DNA of 64,000 bases from Litoreibacter roseus. GTDB taxonomy: Bacteria > Pseudomonadota > Alphaproteobacteria > Rhodobacterales > Rhodobacteraceae. Where the stretch lies: the NCBI RefSeq assembly GCF_009811795.1, contig NZ_BLJE01000002.1:372001-436000 (forward strand). The letters run 5' to 3'. Under the pieces are notes generated by a model, which was not told where the DNA came from, did not search any database, and saw only the letters and a program-made list of their open reading frames with translations. The position numbers were made by a program, and so were the translations under genes. Position 1 is the stretch's first letter; each line of letters begins with the position of its first letter. This document shows positions 63,801-64,000 of the stretch, one piece after another.

Positions 63801-64000
63801 CTAGAGGGAACCGACGCAGAAGAGACGCGCAGAACGAATGGATCGTCTGGATCTTCAAGCCGCCTGGCGTTTCAATCGCCTTTGCAAACAGACGTCGTGC
63901 CTCGGCCAGTGTCTCAGACGTCAGGATATCCGCTGGAACACCAAGACCGGATAGGCTCTCCGCAAGATCCGCGTTGCTCATCATGGCCCACGCACCCAAG
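60811..64000 (-). CDS. addA: Helicase-nuclease subunit AddA, 5' end outside window
   Basis: About 1063 residues of AddA, the UvrD-like helicase and nuclease subunit of the double-strand break repair complex with AddB (not here). The open frame runs off the right edge, so the N-terminal Walker A part is missing. Visible are IQTIHSFCASLLRRFP, HILVDEAQDTSPAQW (Walker B), VVGDPKQSIYSFQGADP, VHGAKGLEAPIVILPET and, near the C terminus, the RecB-type nuclease site RGTAVHLLLEHL and DGILAVDFKSN with the metal aspartate and lysine. Both activities thus look intact in the visible part. Confidence 0.94.
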   Translation of the reverse strand, partial: LGAWAMMSNADLAESLSGLGVPADILTSETLAEARRLFAKAIETPGGLKIQTIHSFCASLLRRFPLEAGVSPNFREMDDRTTKLARSEILDQMAEDCPDVFSAFAEHFRGDDTDKMLGEIAKNAAAFQSASLEALAKWFGLDPRADEAAVAKRAFIGGEDALVSDVVKELKNGKESDQALAAALSVLDLSVPDLEASQTLERLFLTAGGTPKKFQPTKDVKVALGPIAEAFDDFRNRIADARDDRFAARALRRTQILYAFAGVFLQRLAQYKLRTAQLDFDDLILKARALLTDPAVASWVLFKLDGGVDHILVDEAQDTSPAQWDVVQLLAQEFTSGVGAQSPQARTIFVVGDPKQSIYSFQGADPAAFDTMREYFNTALSDLGQDLQQQDLLYSFRSAEPVLQLVDATFTEDLRKGMGDQLLHHAFKSALPGRVDLWPVVEPEEAEPERDWFDPVDILGTDHHSVRLARNVARFIKEQLESGRITQLEEHGGETTKVTRPIRASDFLILVQGRGSSNGLFKELLRACKDADLPIAGADRLKVGAELGVKDLTALLSYLATPEDDLSLATVLRSPLCGLSEAELYDLAHGRPSYLRQSLEEHRERFPQVHAMLKDLRDQADFLRPYDLLERALTRHGGRERIVARLGAAAEEGIAALLDQAQRFEQASVPNLTSFLAWLAADELEIKRQLDGSNDEIRIMTVHGAKGLEAPIVILPETLTAAKPVRDEIFVIDGLPLWKPPSEQMPKCIQDVSDQIKTRQDEERMRLLYVAMTRAESWLVICGAGKVPKTARSTWYQILEDGMARAGATQPQEQEVALRLSHLSWPEPQRHQTVELVMAEKSALPDWAYASTIAPRPASKTYAPSDLGGAKVIFRDKTSEPNDGKERGTAVHLLLEHLAPLPDEQREDRGLAMLARMGPLAESGLLAEALAVLRAPELTDIFAPDTLAEVPVSASLPSLNGARIYGSIDRLIITEDGILAVDFKSNFVVPERAADTPDGLLRQMGAYAEALEQIYPGKKIATAILWTKTATLMTLPHDIVRSALRDAIYLDPSEGSSYVQTN

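Noticed and set aside
1-64000. CRISPR array, tRNA, rRNA, insertion sequence, prophage or defence island
   Set aside because: No regularly spaced repeats, transposase, integrase, restriction or toxin-antitoxin genes were seen; gaps between genes are too short or do not fold like tRNAs.

Overview
The window looks like an ordinary stretch of chromosomal core genome from a marine alphaproteobacterium of the Rhodobacterales (Roseobacter group). The basis is moderately high GC, dense alphaproteobacterial gene neighbourhoods (addA next to trxA, glnK-amtB, mlaA-mlaC, a petP-petR pair, a DUF2794 gene, an orphan TRAP solute receptor) and the overall protein character. I see no insertion sequence, prophage, integrase, CRISPR array, toxin-antitoxin pair, tRNA or rRNA. 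Both ends cut through genes: pepA on the left and addA on the right. No gap between genes exceeds about 260 bases.

Layout. 1-1648: the end of leucyl aminopeptidase, an NlpC/P60 hydrolase and a DUF2794 protein. 1883-5836: a divergent DUF4198 / HupE-UreJ pair that may concern metal uptake, then an App1-type phosphatase and an EamA transporter. 5891-6945: a 62-residue very basic protein, convergent with ilvE. 7108-12330: a tight plus-strand unit, petP-petR-deacetylase-xseB-ispA-dxs, joining a regulator pair to isoprenoid precursor synthesis. 12327-20560: a seven-gene minus-strand unit, hslO-NUDIX-cca-lysE-type exporter-two ABC exporters-RNA methyltransferase. 20657-24133: a second NUDIX gene, a receiver-PP2C phosphatase divergent from an Hpt protein, and ilvA. 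24273-30304: argG, a YjgN (DUF898) protein with an M48 protease, YggT, a thioesterase and a UMF1-type transporter.

30286-43180: murein endopeptidase MepA with a phytase-like esterase, a LOG-family protein, dapD, a MipA-type outer membrane protein, a 110-residue unknown, dapE, a DUF2064 transferase, rnr, an MltB-type transglycosylase, typA and yaaA. 43238-49152: recQ, an orphan TRAP receptor, rsmD, a ferredoxin-reductase-type flavoprotein, a peroxiredoxin and pterin dehydratase. 49136-54724: a FemAB/GNAT-like protein, glycerophosphodiesterase, RidA and a type I secretion ABC/HlyD pair without an obvious substrate. 54899-64000: mlaA-mlaC, a class A penicillin-binding protein, glnK-amtB with a clear terminator, trxA and addA.

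Genes are packed tightly. Co-directional genes often overlap as ATGA, TGATG or TAGTG, and four convergent pairs overlap by exactly four bases at their stop codons. As a result at least one strong terminator, that of the TRAP receptor gene, lies inside the coding sequence of the opposing gene rsmD. I did not find a clearly new multi-gene system. The best leads for undescribed biology are the YjgN-M48 membrane pair, the basic 62-residue protein with a strong ribosome binding site, the 110-residue acidic protein flanked by hairpins, the receiver-PP2C/Hpt pair, and several dyads just upstream of start codons (mltB-like, typA, yjgN-like, glnK).
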